This document shows positions 9,899 to 19,084 of a stretch of DNA of 64,000 nucleotides, piece after piece. Origin of the DNA: an uncultured Pseudomonas sp. GTDB lineage: Bacteria; Pseudomonadota; Gammaproteobacteria; Pseudomonadales; Pseudomonadaceae. Location: assembly GCF_946885955.1 (NCBI RefSeq), contig NZ_CAMPHI010000009.1:1-64000 (forward strand), written 5' to 3'. How positions within the stretch are numbered: position 1 is the stretch's first letter; every line of letters starts with the position of its first letter. Made by a program: the position numbers and the translations under genes. Below the pieces are notes generated by a model that worked only from the letters and a program-made list of their open reading frames with translations, had not been told where the DNA came from and did not search any database.

Positions 9899-11575
9899 TT
9901 AATGATCCAGCGCTTTGTATTTTTCGCGCAGATGGTTGCGGATATACACCGCACTGAGATTGAGCAGGGCAATCACCAGCACCAGCAACAACGCGGTGGC
10001 GTACACCAGCGGGCGCGCGGCCTCGACGTTGGGGCTCTGGAAGCCGACGTCGTAGATGTGGAAGCCCAGGTGCATGATCTTCTGATCCAGGTGCAGATAG
10101 GGGTAGTTGCCATCGAGCGGCAGCGCCGGCGCCAGCTTGACCACGCCGACCAGCATCAGCGGCGCGACTTCGCCGGCGGCACGCGCCACGGCGAGAATCA
10201 GGCCGGTCATCATCGCCGGGCTGGCCATTGGCAGCACCACCTTCCATAGCGTCTCGGCCTTGGTCGCACCGAGCGCCAGCGAACCTTCGCGCAGCGCCCG
10301 GGGGATACGCGCCAGGCCTTCCTCGGTGGCGACGATCACCACCGGCACGGCGAGGATCGCCAGGGTCAGCGAAGCCCAGAGCAGGCCCGGCGTGCCGAAG
10401 GTCGGCGCCGGTGCGGATTCCGGGAAGAACAGACGGTCCAGCGAGCCGCCCAGCACATAGACGAAGAAGCCCAGGCCGAACACCCCGTAGACGATCGCCG
10501 GAACCCCGGCCAGGTTGTTCACCGCAATGCGGATCACCCGGGTCAACGGACCCTGCTTGGCATACTCGCGCAGGTAGATGGCCGCCAGCACGCCGAACGG
10601 GGTAACGATCACCGCCATGATCAGGGTCATCATCACCGTGCCGAAGATCGCCGGGAAGATACCGCCCTCGGTATTCGCCTCGCGCGGGTCGTCGCTGACG
10701 AACTCCCAGACCTTGGCGAAATAGAAACCGAGCTTGTCGAGGTTATCCATGGCGTTCGGCTGGTAGGCGCGCACCACCTTGCCCAGGCTGATTTCCTGCT
10801 CGCGGCCGTCGACGGTCCGGACCGTCACGCTGTCGCGGTTGAAGGCGCCGTTGAGTTCGACCAGTTGCGTCTCGAGCACCTTGTATTCGGCGTCCCACTG
10901 GGCGCGCTCGGCATCCAGATCGGCCTGGGCGGCCGCGTCCAGGCGGTCGTTCAATTCCAGGCGACGGGTTTTCAGGCGCAGGCTTTCGAGGCCATGGTTG
11001 ATCCGCCCGATGTCCTTCTTTTCCAGCCGGGAGATCTGCTTGTGCAGCTCGTCGATGCGGGCGATGCGCTGTTGCAGTTCGTCCCAGGCGCTGTCGCCCT
11101 CGGCGATCACCTGGCCTCCCTGTTTGACGTTGACCAGGTAGCCGTAGAAGTTGCCCCACTCACGGCGCTCCATCACCAACAGGTCGGCCGGGGTGTGGGC
11201 GTCGCGCGTCCACTCCGCCACCACCCAGCTGAAATCGGCACCGAACAGTTCGCGGTTACCGACCTTGAGCAACTCGCGGGTCATGAATTCGCCGCCGTTG
11301 ACGTCCACCGGCAAGCCGGCCGCGGCCAGGCGCGCGCGCGGTACTTCCTCGGCCTGCACCAGCTCGCCGGCCATCACCCGAGGCGCTTCGCCGGGGATCT
11401 GGTAGGTGGCTTCGATCACATCGGCCGGCCAGAAGTGCGCCAGACCACGGGTGGCGATCACCGCCAGCAGGCCGAGGGTCATGATCACCGCGATGGAAAC
11501 CCCACCGGCGGTCATCCAGACCCAGGGAGAGCCGCTCTGGAACCAGGATTTCAGGTTTTGCTTTTTCACGTTCAC
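9899..11575 (-). CDS. pstA: Phosphate ABC transporter permease PstA (extended form)
   Basis: Membrane permease of the phosphate importer. The C-terminal ~280 residues carry the six-helix BPD_transp_1 domain with the EAA loop (REGSLALGATKAETLWKVVLPMASPAMMTG). The protein is 558 residues, much longer than E. coli PstA (about 296). The extra ~240 residues after the first helix are probably periplasmic and contain a coiled-coil-like stretch (EKKDIGRINHGLESL). The start is a GTG with GGAAGG upstream. It is 21 bp downstream of pstC. Confidence 0.94.
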   Translation of the reverse strand: MNVKKQNLKSWFQSGSPWVWMTAGGVSIAVIMTLGLLAVIATRGLAHFWPADVIEATYQIPGEAPRVMAGELVQAEEVPRARLAAAGLPVDVNGGEFMTRELLKVGNRELFGADFSWVVAEWTRDAHTPADLLVMERREWGNFYGYLVNVKQGGQVIAEGDSAWDELQQRIARIDELHKQISRLEKKDIGRINHGLESLRLKTRRLELNDRLDAAAQADLDAERAQWDAEYKVLETQLVELNGAFNRDSVTVRTVDGREQEISLGKVVRAYQPNAMDNLDKLGFYFAKVWEFVSDDPREANTEGGIFPAIFGTVMMTLIMAVIVTPFGVLAAIYLREYAKQGPLTRVIRIAVNNLAGVPAIVYGVFGLGFFVYVLGGSLDRLFFPESAPAPTFGTPGLLWASLTLAILAVPVVIVATEEGLARIPRALREGSLALGATKAETLWKVVLPMASPAMMTGLILAVARAAGEVAPLMLVGVVKLAPALPLDGNYPYLHLDQKIMHLGFHIYDVGFQSPNVEAARPLVYATALLLVLVIALLNLSAVYIRNHLREKYKALDH

Positions 11576-11596
11576 GGACGTCTACCTTCCCGAGTC

Positions 11597-13882
11597 TTAG
11601 AGCGAGGCGTATTTCTTGCGCAGGCGGGTGCGAATCACCTCGGCCAGCGTGTTCATCACGAAGGTGAAGGACAACAGCACCAGCGCCGAGAGGAACAGCA
11701 CGCGGTAATGGCTGCTGCCGACTTCGGACTCCGGCATTTCCACCGCGACGTTGGCCGCCAGGGTGCGCAGGCCTTCGAAGATGTTCATGTCCATGATCGG
11801 CGTGTTGCCGGTGGCCATCAGCACGATCATGGTTTCGCCGACCGCACGGCCGAGGCCGATCATCAGCGCCGAGAAAATCCCCGGGCTGGCGGTCAGGATC
11901 ACCACCCGGGTGAGGGTCTGCCATGGCGTCGCGCCGAGCGCCAGGGAACCGAACGTCAGGCTCTTGGGCACGCTGAACACGGCGTCTTCGGCGATCGAAT
12001 AGATGTTCGGGATCACCGCGAAGCCCATCGCCAGGCCAACCACCAGTGCGTTGCGCTGATCGAAGGCGATACCCAGATCGTTGCTCAGCCACAGGCGCAT
12101 GTCGCCGCCGAAGAACCAGTTCTCCATGTGCCCGCTCATGCTCAGGGAGAAGGCGCCGATCAGCAGAATCACCGGCACCAGCAGGACCGCTTCCCAGCCC
12201 TCCGGCACCAGCAGGCGCAGGCGTTCCGGCAGCCGGCTCCAGCCAAAGGCGGTGAGCAGGATGCCGAGGGGTGTGAGCAATAGCAGGCTGAATATTCCCG
12301 GCAGATGCCCTTCGACATAGGGCGCGAGGAACAACCCGGCGAAGAAGCCGAGAATGACTGTCGGCAGCGCTTCCATCAGCTCGATCACCGGCTTGACCTT
12401 GCCGCGCAGGGTCGGCGCCATGAAGTAGGCGGTGTAGATCGCCGCGCAGATGGCCAGCGGCGCCGCCAGCAACATGGCGTAGAACGCCGCCTTGAGCGTG
12501 CCGAAGGTCAAGGGCGCGAGGCTCAGCTTGGGCTCGAAGTCACTGTTGGCCGAGGTCGACTGCCAGACGTACTTGGGCTCGTCATAGCTCTCGTACCAGA
12601 CCTTGCCCCACAGCGAACTCCAGGACACCTCGGGGTGCGGGTTGTCGAGGGTAAAGGTTTGCAGCTGGCCGGCCGACTCCACCAGCACCCGGCTGGCGCG
12701 CGGCGAGAGCGCAGCGATGCCCGCGCCCTTGGCCACCGGCTCGATCAGCAGGGTACGGTGCGCGGTGCTGTGGAACACCCCGAGGCTGCCGGCACTGTCC
12801 AGCGCCAGGAAGCCCTTGCGGCGCTCCTCGGGAATCAACTGGGTGATCGGCTGATCGCCCAGCTGGAAGTCGCGGATACGGGTAAGTGCGGATTTGCCGT
12901 CCTTGTCGCGCACCATGAACCACTGGGCGATGCCGCCCTGGCTGTTGCCGATAAGCAGCGAGATACCGCCCAGCAGCGGGCTCACGGTAGTCACTTCGGC
13001 ACCGCCCTCGAGCAGGCTGTAACGGCCGTTCAGGCTGTTCTTGCGCAGGTCGAAGACATCCGCGGTGGCCTTGCCGTTGAACACGTACAGCCACTGCTGG
13101 CGCGGATCGATAACCAGGGCCTTGATCGGCTCGGCGATCTGCGGCAGTTCGATGCGCTTGCGCTCCTGGGAGGTTTCGCCGGTAAACGGGTTTTCCTCGT
13201 TGGTCAGCGCCAGCACATGCAGCTCGGTGCCGGTCGAGGCGCTGAGCAGCAGGGTATCGCCGTTCTGGTTGATCGCCACGTGCTCCAGGGCACGGCCCTG
13301 GGGGTCAAGATCGATGGGCGCTTCGCCATACGGGTATTGCAGCACCGGGGTGATGGTCTTGACGTTGTTCGGGTAGGTGACCGCGTAATTCTGCCGGAAC
13401 ACCAGCGCCTGACCGTTGGACAGACCGAGGACGATGCGCCGGCTGCCGGGAGCACCTTCGCTGACCGCGGTGATGCTGGCTCCGGCCGGGATCGCCAGGT
13501 CGTAACCGTTGAGTTCAGCACCGTCCTTGAGGGCGAAGAACTGCACCCGTCCGCTGCGACTGAGGCGCATCGCCACCTTGTTCTGCTCTTCCACCGCGAG
13601 CAGCAGGGCCTCGCCCTGATCGGCCAGCCAGGCCGGCTGCTGGGCCTTGTGCGCACGCAGCTCGGCGCCGGAAAAAATCGGCATCACCACATAGGCGAGG
13701 TAGAAGAAGATCAGGGTGATCGCACCCAGCACCGCCAGGCCGCCAATCGACACATACCAATGCGCCAGGCGGTCCTTGAGGGCACGCCTGCGGCGCTTGC
13801 GCAGCAGAGCCGGGGTATTGAAATCAAGCCGTTGGCTGCGATTCGAGGGTGCGGTCATGGATTCGTTGGCCAAATCGTTCAT
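11597..13882 (-). CDS. pstC: Phosphate ABC transporter permease PstC (extended form)
   Basis: Permease partner of PstA. At 761 residues it is far longer than E. coli PstC (about 319). An N-terminal helix (about 45-70) is followed by a ~380-residue domain with repeated short beta-rich segments, predicted periplasmic and resembling a WD/propeller-like sensor. The C-terminal permease domain has the EAA loop (SLALGATPWQTLTRVVILTASPGIFSALMIG). The enlarged form is, from memory, common in Pseudomonas. The ATG at 13882 was used; an internal ATG eight codons later is possible. It is the first gene of pstC-pstA-pstB-phoU and has its own Pho box. Confidence 0.93.
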   Translation of the reverse strand: MNDLANESMTAPSNRSQRLDFNTPALLRKRRRRALKDRLAHWYVSIGGLAVLGAITLIFFYLAYVVMPIFSGAELRAHKAQQPAWLADQGEALLLAVEEQNKVAMRLSRSGRVQFFALKDGAELNGYDLAIPAGASITAVSEGAPGSRRIVLGLSNGQALVFRQNYAVTYPNNVKTITPVLQYPYGEAPIDLDPQGRALEHVAINQNGDTLLLSASTGTELHVLALTNEENPFTGETSQERKRIELPQIAEPIKALVIDPRQQWLYVFNGKATADVFDLRKNSLNGRYSLLEGGAEVTTVSPLLGGISLLIGNSQGGIAQWFMVRDKDGKSALTRIRDFQLGDQPITQLIPEERRKGFLALDSAGSLGVFHSTAHRTLLIEPVAKGAGIAALSPRASRVLVESAGQLQTFTLDNPHPEVSWSSLWGKVWYESYDEPKYVWQSTSANSDFEPKLSLAPLTFGTLKAAFYAMLLAAPLAICAAIYTAYFMAPTLRGKVKPVIELMEALPTVILGFFAGLFLAPYVEGHLPGIFSLLLLTPLGILLTAFGWSRLPERLRLLVPEGWEAVLLVPVILLIGAFSLSMSGHMENWFFGGDMRLWLSNDLGIAFDQRNALVVGLAMGFAVIPNIYSIAEDAVFSVPKSLTFGSLALGATPWQTLTRVVILTASPGIFSALMIGLGRAVGETMIVLMATGNTPIMDMNIFEGLRTLAANVAVEMPESEVGSSHYRVLFLSALVLLSFTFVMNTLAEVIRTRLRKKYASL

Positions 13883-13951
13883 ACAGAGGTCTCTGAGCGG
13901 TTGCGCACTCGCGCCGCTAAATACGCGGGAGTCTCAATCTATCGCCCTTGT

Positions 13952-13969
13952 GTGACAGAAAGATTACAG
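13952..13969 (-). promoter_or_regulatory. Pho box upstream of pstC
   Basis: On the minus strand CTGTAATCTTTCTGTCAC gives two 7-bp half-sites with a 4-bp spacer, a near-consensus PhoB site. It is about 70 bp upstream of pstC and downstream of pstS. pstCAB-phoU can therefore be induced from its own promoter as well as by read-through from pstS. Confidence 0.82.
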
Positions 13970-14058
13970 CAGGCAGACGCACAAACGCCCGCCCTCTATC
14001 AAAGGGCGAGCGCTTCGGCATTACCGCAGCTGCTGGGCAGCCGCAGCCTGGAGCCGGT

Positions 14059-15027
14059 TTAGAGGCCCAGATCCTTCATGGTCTTCTCGGCCACCTTGGA
14101 CGGCAGCGGGATGTAGCCATCCTTGACCACGACTTCCTGACCCTGCTTGGACAGCACCAGCTTGACGAACTCGGCTTCCAGCGGGCTCAGGGCCTTGTTC
14201 GGGGCCTTGTTCACGTAGACGTAGAGGAAGCGCGACAGCGGGTACTTGCCAGCCAGGGCATTGGCCTCGGAAGCTTCTTCAGCTACACCGTTCTTGTCTT
14301 CCAGGGGCACGGCGCGAACGCTGGAGGTCTTGTAGCCGATGCCCGAGTAACCGATGGCGTTCAGGGTGCTGGAGATCGACTGGACCACCGACGCCGAACC
14401 CGGCTGCTCGTTGACGTTGGAGCGGAAGTCGCCTTTGCACAACGCTTCTTCCTTGAAGTAACCGTAGGTACCGGATACCGAGTTACGACCGAACAGCTGA
14501 ACCGGCTTGGCAGCCCACTCGCCAGTCAGGCCAGCGTCGCCCCAGGTCTTGATCTCTTTGGCTTCGCCGCACAGACGGGTGCTGGAGAAGATCGCGTCGA
14601 CCTGTTCCATGCTCAGGCTCTTGATCGGGTTGTCCTTGTGCACGAACACCGCCAAGGCATCGATTGCGACCGGGATGGCGGTCGGCTTGTAGCCGTATTT
14701 CTCTTCGAATGCCTGCAGTTCGGCGTCCTTCATCTTGCGGCTCATCGGGCCGAGGTTGGAGGTGCCTTCAGTCAGTGCGGGCGGCGCGGTGGAGGAACCG
14801 GCGGCCTGAATCTGGATGTTCACGTTGGGGTAGAGCTTCTTATAGTCCTCGGCCCACAGCGTCATCAGGTTGGCCAGGGTGTCGGAGCCTACGCTGGACA
14901 GGTTGCCCGATACGCCGGCAGTCTTTTCGTAGCTCGGCAGAGCCGGATCGACAGCAGCAACCGCATTGGCGGTGGCGACGCCAGCGGCGACAAAAGTCAT
15001 GGCCGCCATCAAACGCTTCAGTTTCAT
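14059..15027 (-). CDS. pstS: Periplasmic phosphate-binding protein PstS
   Basis: High-affinity phosphate receptor feeding PstCAB. The 322-residue protein has a signal peptide (cleavage near [10 protein letters not shown]) and family wording in [47 protein letters not shown], the phosphate-contact region [14 protein letters not shown] and YSGIGYKTS. The length is normal. Three tandem 11-bp Pho half-sites lie upstream, and about 175 bp separate it from pstC. The higher induction usual for binding proteins is plausible from the separate promoters. Confidence 0.96.
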   Translation of the reverse strand: MKLKRLMAAMTFVAAGVATANAVAAVDPALPSYEKTAGVSGNLSSVGSDTLANLMTLWAEDYKKLYPNVNIQIQAAGSSTAPPALTEGTSNLGPMSRKMKDAELQAFEEKYGYKPTAIPVAIDALAVFVHKDNPIKSLSMEQVDAIFSSTRLCGEAKEIKTWGDAGLTGEWAAKPVQLFGRNSVSGTYGYFKEEALCKGDFRSNVNEQPGSASVVQSISSTLNAIGYSGIGYKTSSVRAVPLEDKNGVAEEASEANALAGKYPLSRFLYVYVNKAPNKALSPLEAEFVKLVLSKQGQEVVVKDGYIPLPSKVAEKTMKDLGL

Positions 15028-15086
15028 GCCTTACTCCTAGCAAACGTGTGTGTTGGATTGATCGGGGCCAAGTATCTTCAGGCCGT

Positions 15087-15115
15087 ATGACGACTGTATG
15101 AAATCAATGTGACAG
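15087..15115 (-). promoter_or_regulatory. Triple Pho box upstream of pstS
   Basis: On the minus strand three half-sites follow at 11-bp intervals: CTGTCAC, ATTTCAT and TCGTCAT. They span 29 bp and end about 60 bp before the pstS start. The extra third repeat compared with the other two Pho boxes in the window suggests cooperative PhoB binding at this promoter. Confidence 0.78.
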
Positions 15116-15260
15116 TTAGATGACCGCGCGGACCTGTCCGATCGATAAGGTGGCAGAGCGCTATGGTCGCCCGCCGACCCTTCTGTCGCTATACTCCCAG
15201 CGCCCGCTTTATTGCGGGCTTCGCGTCCACAACAACAACCGCACCGCGAGTCGTACCCAG

Positions 15261-15662
15261 ATGAATGATTTCGAACAGGATGATCCCATTCCGCAGGGCG
15301 ATCTGGCGCTGCAGATCACCGCTTTGCCGCGCGAAACCAATGGGTTCGGCGATATTTATGGCGGCTGGCTGGTTTCCCAGATGGACCTGGCCGGCACCGC
15401 CATGGCCAGCAAGGTAGCGGCCGGCCGGGTGGCCACCGTGGCGATCGATCGCATGGCCTTCCTGGTACCGGTTTCGGTGGGTGCGCAGCTGTCCTTCTAT
15501 ACCCAGGCGCTGGAAGTCGGGCGCAGCTCGATCCAGATGCTGGTCGAAGTGTGGAGCGACGATCCGCTGTCCAGCGAGTGGCGCAAGGTTACCGAAGCGG
15601 TGTTCGTCTTCGTCGCCATCGACGGCAGCGGCCGCACCCGCCCGGTACCGGCGCGGCGCTAA
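15261..15662 (+). CDS. Acyl-CoA thioesterase (YciA-like hotdog fold)
   Basis: Cytoplasmic hydrolase of acyl-CoA. The 133-residue single hotdog domain carries NGFGDIYGGWLVSQMDLAG, where the catalytic Asn/Asp region and helix of the YciA/BACH group lie, followed by VATVAIDRMAFLVPVSVG. The ATG at 15261 was chosen because homology begins at MNDFEQDDPIPQGDLALQ; a longer open frame upstream overlaps the promoter zone of pstS and is unlikely to be translated. AACAACAACC in the leader resembles a Hfq/Crc target, but it lies some 20 bases from the start. Confidence 0.88.
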   Translation: MNDFEQDDPIPQGDLALQITALPRETNGFGDIYGGWLVSQMDLAGTAMASKVAAGRVATVAIDRMAFLVPVSVGAQLSFYTQALEVGRSSIQMLVEVWSDDPLSSEWRKVTEAVFVFVAIDGSGRTRPVPARR

Positions 15663-15678
15663 GAGCTCGTCCGGACGA

Positions 15679-16353
15679 TCAGATCCACTGATCGTTACGC
15701 TTGCGGCGTACCCGCAGCATGGTCGGCAGGATCAGCCCGAGCAACAATCCGGCGCCGGCGATGCCGCCGCCATAGATCATATAGCGCATCAGCAAGTCCT
15801 GGTTTTCGACCCCCAGCTGCGCCTGCAGCTCGCGCACCTCGGCGCGCGCCTTGCTCAGCGCGATGTCCAGCTCGGCGCGTGCGGTCTGCGATTCCTCGAT
15901 CAGCTTCTTGCGCGAATCCAGCGCCTCCTGCATGCCCTGCACGCGGGTCTTCCAGGTTTCGTTGATACCTTCCAGTTCGGCGCTGAGCTCGGCCACCTGC
16001 TGTTCCAGCTGCGGCAGGCGTTCGGCCTGGCCGGGCACCTTCTGCAGATCGCGACTGGGGATCCACACGGCGTCGCCATTTTCGCTGCGCACCTGGCTGT
16101 ACTCTCCCTGGGTGCGCAACAAATCGACCTTCTGCCCGGAGGTGAGCGTGCCAACGATGCGGTAACCATCAGTTGGGCCGCTGCGCACATAGGTGCTCAG
16201 GCTATCGCTCACCCAACGCGTGTTGTCGGCGGTTTCCTCAGCCTGCGCCGGTGTCCCGGCCAGCAGCCAGCCACTCAGCAGGCAGGCGCCGAGGGCACGG
16301 GTCGGGAACGGGGCAATACGCAAGGGAACATAACGAAATAGGGACATGGGCAA
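15679..16353 (-). CDS. TIGR04211-type SH3 domain protein with coiled coil and C-terminal membrane anchor
   Basis: Envelope protein of 224 residues. A signal peptide (cleavage near TPAQA-EET) is followed by a bacterial SH3 domain (about 45-105; RWVSDSLSTYVRSGPTDGYRIVGTLTSGQKV), a coiled coil (about 110-190, with leucine/glutamate heptads), a C-terminal hydrophobic helix (IYGGGIAGAGLLLGLILP) and a basic tail. This matches the YgiM-like group; the cellular role is not established. It converges with the thioesterase gene, leaving 16 bp between stops. Confidence 0.8.
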   Translation of the reverse strand: MPMSLFRYVPLRIAPFPTRALGACLLSGWLLAGTPAQAEETADNTRWVSDSLSTYVRSGPTDGYRIVGTLTSGQKVDLLRTQGEYSQVRSENGDAVWIPSRDLQKVPGQAERLPQLEQQVAELSAELEGINETWKTRVQGMQEALDSRKKLIEESQTARAELDIALSKARAEVRELQAQLGVENQDLLMRYMIYGGGIAGAGLLLGLILPTMLRVRRKRNDQWI

Positions 16354-16688
16354 TCTTCACGTGGCGATAAAACAAAACCCTGAAACGGGCACGATAAAAA
16401 GCCGGCCAGGCAAATGGTTGTGGACAGGAACGCGATCAGGGTGGGAAGGAGCCCGCGCAATCACCCGGTGGCAAATGACCATGCAATCCACCCGGTAGGC
16501 CGACAGCAGACTGACCGCAGCGAGCACCCGAAGTTCATCCGGGGCAATGTCCCGGTCGGTGTCGGTAAATAATTCGGCAGCCCACGGAAACTCTGGCCAC
16601 AGGGGCACTCAAAGAGTGCTGGCCAAGTCCCTGGCGATCACGCCAGCAGGCGAGATAAGCGGGACAGGCATTCGAAGGAGCGATCTAT
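16354..16688. other. Intergenic region upstream of the oligoalginate lyase gene
   Basis: About 335 bp between divergent genes. A minus-strand frame of 83 codons (16357-16608) has no recognisable motif and no ribosome site, so I do not call it. GAAGGAG just before 16689 is the ribosome site of the lyase gene. I see no clear promoter or operator. Confidence 0.4.
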
Positions 16689-18902
16689 ATGGACATGAAG
16701 CCGACCCTGTTCGGGCTGATCAGCCTGTTGCTGTGCTCGCAGATCATTCAGGCCGCGCAGTCGCCGTTGGCGCCCGTCCTGTTCGAGCCCGGCGCATCGC
16801 CGCTGCCGGCGGAGCAGGCACTGGCCTACCCGCTGTTCGCCGCCGAACTGCAGCGCACCCACGCGGCGGTCGATCGTGCCCTGGGCGAAGCGATCGCGGT
16901 GCCCGAGCCCACCGATCCCGGCGGCGGGCCCAGCCACGAGCAGCACAAGCGCAACTACCGAATGCTCTACGACGCGGGCCTGCTGTATCGGATCAGCGGC
17001 GAGCGGGCCTATGCCGAATACGTGCGCGACCTGTTGCTGGCCTACGCCGATCTCTATCCGAAGCTCGGCCCGCACCCGGCCGCCGCCAGTAACTCGCCGG
17101 GGCGCCTGTTCTGGCAAAGCCTCAACGACGCCGTGTGGCTGGTTTATGCGATCCAGGCCTATGACGCCATACGCGCCACGCTGAGCCCGGCACAGCGCCA
17201 GTTGCTTGAAACAAGATTGTTCCGCCCAATGGCCGATTTTCTCTCCAGCGGGCAGCCGCAGACCTTCGCGCTGATCCACAACCACGCCACCTGGGCGGCC
17301 GCCGCCGTCGGCATGACCGGCTACGTGCTGGACGAGCCGAAATACGTGCAACGCGCGCTGCTGGGGCTGGCGGGCGACGGCAAGAGCGGCTTCCTGCGCC
17401 AGCTCGACCTGCTGTTCTCGCCGGATGGCTACTACACCGAAGGCCCCTACTACCAGCGCTATGCCCTGCTGCCCTTCGTCGTCTTCGCCCACGCCATCGA
17501 GCTGAACGAGCCGCAGCGAAAGATCTTCAGCTACCGCGACGGCATTCTCCTCAAGGCGATCGACAGCAGTATCCAGCTGACCTACAACGGCTATTTCTTC
17601 CCCCTCAACGACGCCCTGCCCGACAAGAGCCTGCGTACCGACGAGCTGTATCAGGCGGTCGCCATCGGCTACGGGCAAAGCCATGACCCCGGCCTGCTGG
17701 CCATTGCCCGCTGGCAAGGCCGCACGCTGCTGACCCCTCAGGGCCTGCAGCTGGCCCGCGATCTGGCGGCAGGGCTCGAGCGGCCCTTTCCGTTCGCCTC
17801 GCGACTGCTGCGCGATGGCGCCAATGGCGATCAGGGTGCGATTGCCATACTGCGTTCGGGCGAGCAGACCCTGGTGGCCAAGAACAGCGCCCAGGGCATG
17901 GGCCATGGCCACTTCGACAAACTGAACTGGCTGCTCTACGACAACGGCCAGGCGCTGATACGCGACTACGGCGCGGCGCGTTTCCTCAATATCGAAGCCA
18001 AGGACGGCGGCCGTTACCTGGCGGAAAACGACAGCTGGGCCAAGCAAAGCGTGGCCCATAACACCCTGGTGGTGAACGAAAGCAGCCACTTCGATGGCGA
18101 CTGGCAGCTCGGCCAAACCCAGGCGCCCAGGCAGCTTGCCTTCGTCGATAAGCAAGACAGCCGAGTCAGCACCGCGGAAATGATCGGCGCCTATCCCGGC
18201 GTAGGCTTTCGCCGCAGCCTGGTGCAGCTGGATATCGACGGCGACGGCGGCCCGCTGGTGCTCGACCTGCTGCGCATCGAGGGCGAGCAACCGGCGCAAT
18301 ACGACTTGCCGCTGCACTACGCAGGCCATTTGATCGAGGTGAACTTCCCGCTGCAGTCGCACACCACCAACCGCCCGCTGCTCGGCCAGGCAAACGGCTA
18401 CCAGCACCTCTGGGTCGACGCCGTCGGCCAGCCGACGCCGCAACACTCCAGCCTGACCTGGATGAATGACAAGCGCTTCTACAGCTACCACATGCTGCTG
18501 TCGGAAAATGCCCAGATCATCCTCGCCGAAAGCGGTGCCAACGACCCGCACTTCAACCTGCGCCGCGAGCCCGTGGTCATCCAGCGCCTCACCGAGGCGA
18601 GCGACGCCACCTTCGTCTCGCTGCTCGAACCCCACGGCCACTACGATCCGGATGCGGAAAGCGTGAGCGCCAGCCGCAGCCAGCTCAAAACGCTCGGGCA
18701 TACTCGCCTGACGGACGCCGAACTAATCGACATCGAATGGCTGGATGGCAAGCGGCTGGTACTGGTAATGGCCGACGACACTGACCCCAGCCTGGTCCAT
18801 CGCATTCGCTACCAGGGCAAATCGTTGCAGTGGAGCGGCCACCTGGGGCGCTTCGATGGCGCAGGCACTGGCGCAGCGCTGTCGGCGTCCGCCCGGCCGT
18901 GA
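16689..18902 (+). CDS. Secreted PL17-type oligoalginate lyase (alginate_lyase + heparinase II/III domains)
   Basis: Predicted exolytic lyase releasing unsaturated uronate from alginate oligomers. The 737-residue protein has a signal peptide (cleavage near IIQAA-QSP), an N-terminal alpha/alpha toroid of alginate-lyase type (about 60-370) and a C-terminal heparinase II/III-like beta domain (about 380-720). Residues lining the active site in the PL17 enzyme Alg17C have obvious counterparts: N198-H199 in LIHNHATW, Y254/Y255 in YYTEGPYYQRYA and H406/H408 in GMGHGHFDKLNWLLYDNG. No alginate biosynthesis genes lie nearby, so a catabolic role is likely. A secreted esterase-like gene follows. Relatives act on other uronates, so the substrate is not certain. 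Confidence 0.82.
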   Translation: MDMKPTLFGLISLLLCSQIIQAAQSPLAPVLFEPGASPLPAEQALAYPLFAAELQRTHAAVDRALGEAIAVPEPTDPGGGPSHEQHKRNYRMLYDAGLLYRISGERAYAEYVRDLLLAYADLYPKLGPHPAAASNSPGRLFWQSLNDAVWLVYAIQAYDAIRATLSPAQRQLLETRLFRPMADFLSSGQPQTFALIHNHATWAAAAVGMTGYVLDEPKYVQRALLGLAGDGKSGFLRQLDLLFSPDGYYTEGPYYQRYALLPFVVFAHAIELNEPQRKIFSYRDGILLKAIDSSIQLTYNGYFFPLNDALPDKSLRTDELYQAVAIGYGQSHDPGLLAIARWQGRTLLTPQGLQLARDLAAGLERPFPFASRLLRDGANGDQGAIAILRSGEQTLVAKNSAQGMGHGHFDKLNWLLYDNGQALIRDYGAARFLNIEAKDGGRYLAENDSWAKQSVAHNTLVVNESSHFDGDWQLGQTQAPRQLAFVDKQDSRVSTAEMIGAYPGVGFRRSLVQLDIDGDGGPLVLDLLRIEGEQPAQYDLPLHYAGHLIEVNFPLQSHTTNRPLLGQANGYQHLWVDAVGQPTPQHSSLTWMNDKRFYSYHMLLSENAQIILAESGANDPHFNLRREPVVIQRLTEASDATFVSLLEPHGHYDPDAESVSASRSQLKTLGHTRLTDAELIDIEWLDGKRLVLVMADDTDPSLVHRIRYQGKSLQWSGHLGRFDGAGTGAALSASARP

Positions 18903-19084
18903 GCGGGCCGTTCGTCAGAGCATGCCAGGCACCGCGCACTAAGCGCAGACCCGGCTCTCTATATGACAGCTTCCAGAGAAGTGCCGAGCGAATCCTGGTT
19001 GCCGCCCGCGCGCCGCAGCCGGTAAACCAGGTTTTCATTCGCCATCCCCAGATTCGATTCGCGCCGCCCGCTGGAGAGCCGCTG

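Noticed and set aside
12305..14062. Plus-strand open frame of 585 codons opposite pstC
   Set aside because: It is antisense to pstC and runs across the pstC promoter and Pho box; the protein is of low-complexity shadow type.
16357..16608. Minus-strand 83-codon frame upstream of the oligoalginate lyase gene
   Set aside because: No ribosome site, signal or recognisable motif; probably chance in GC-rich intergenic DNA.
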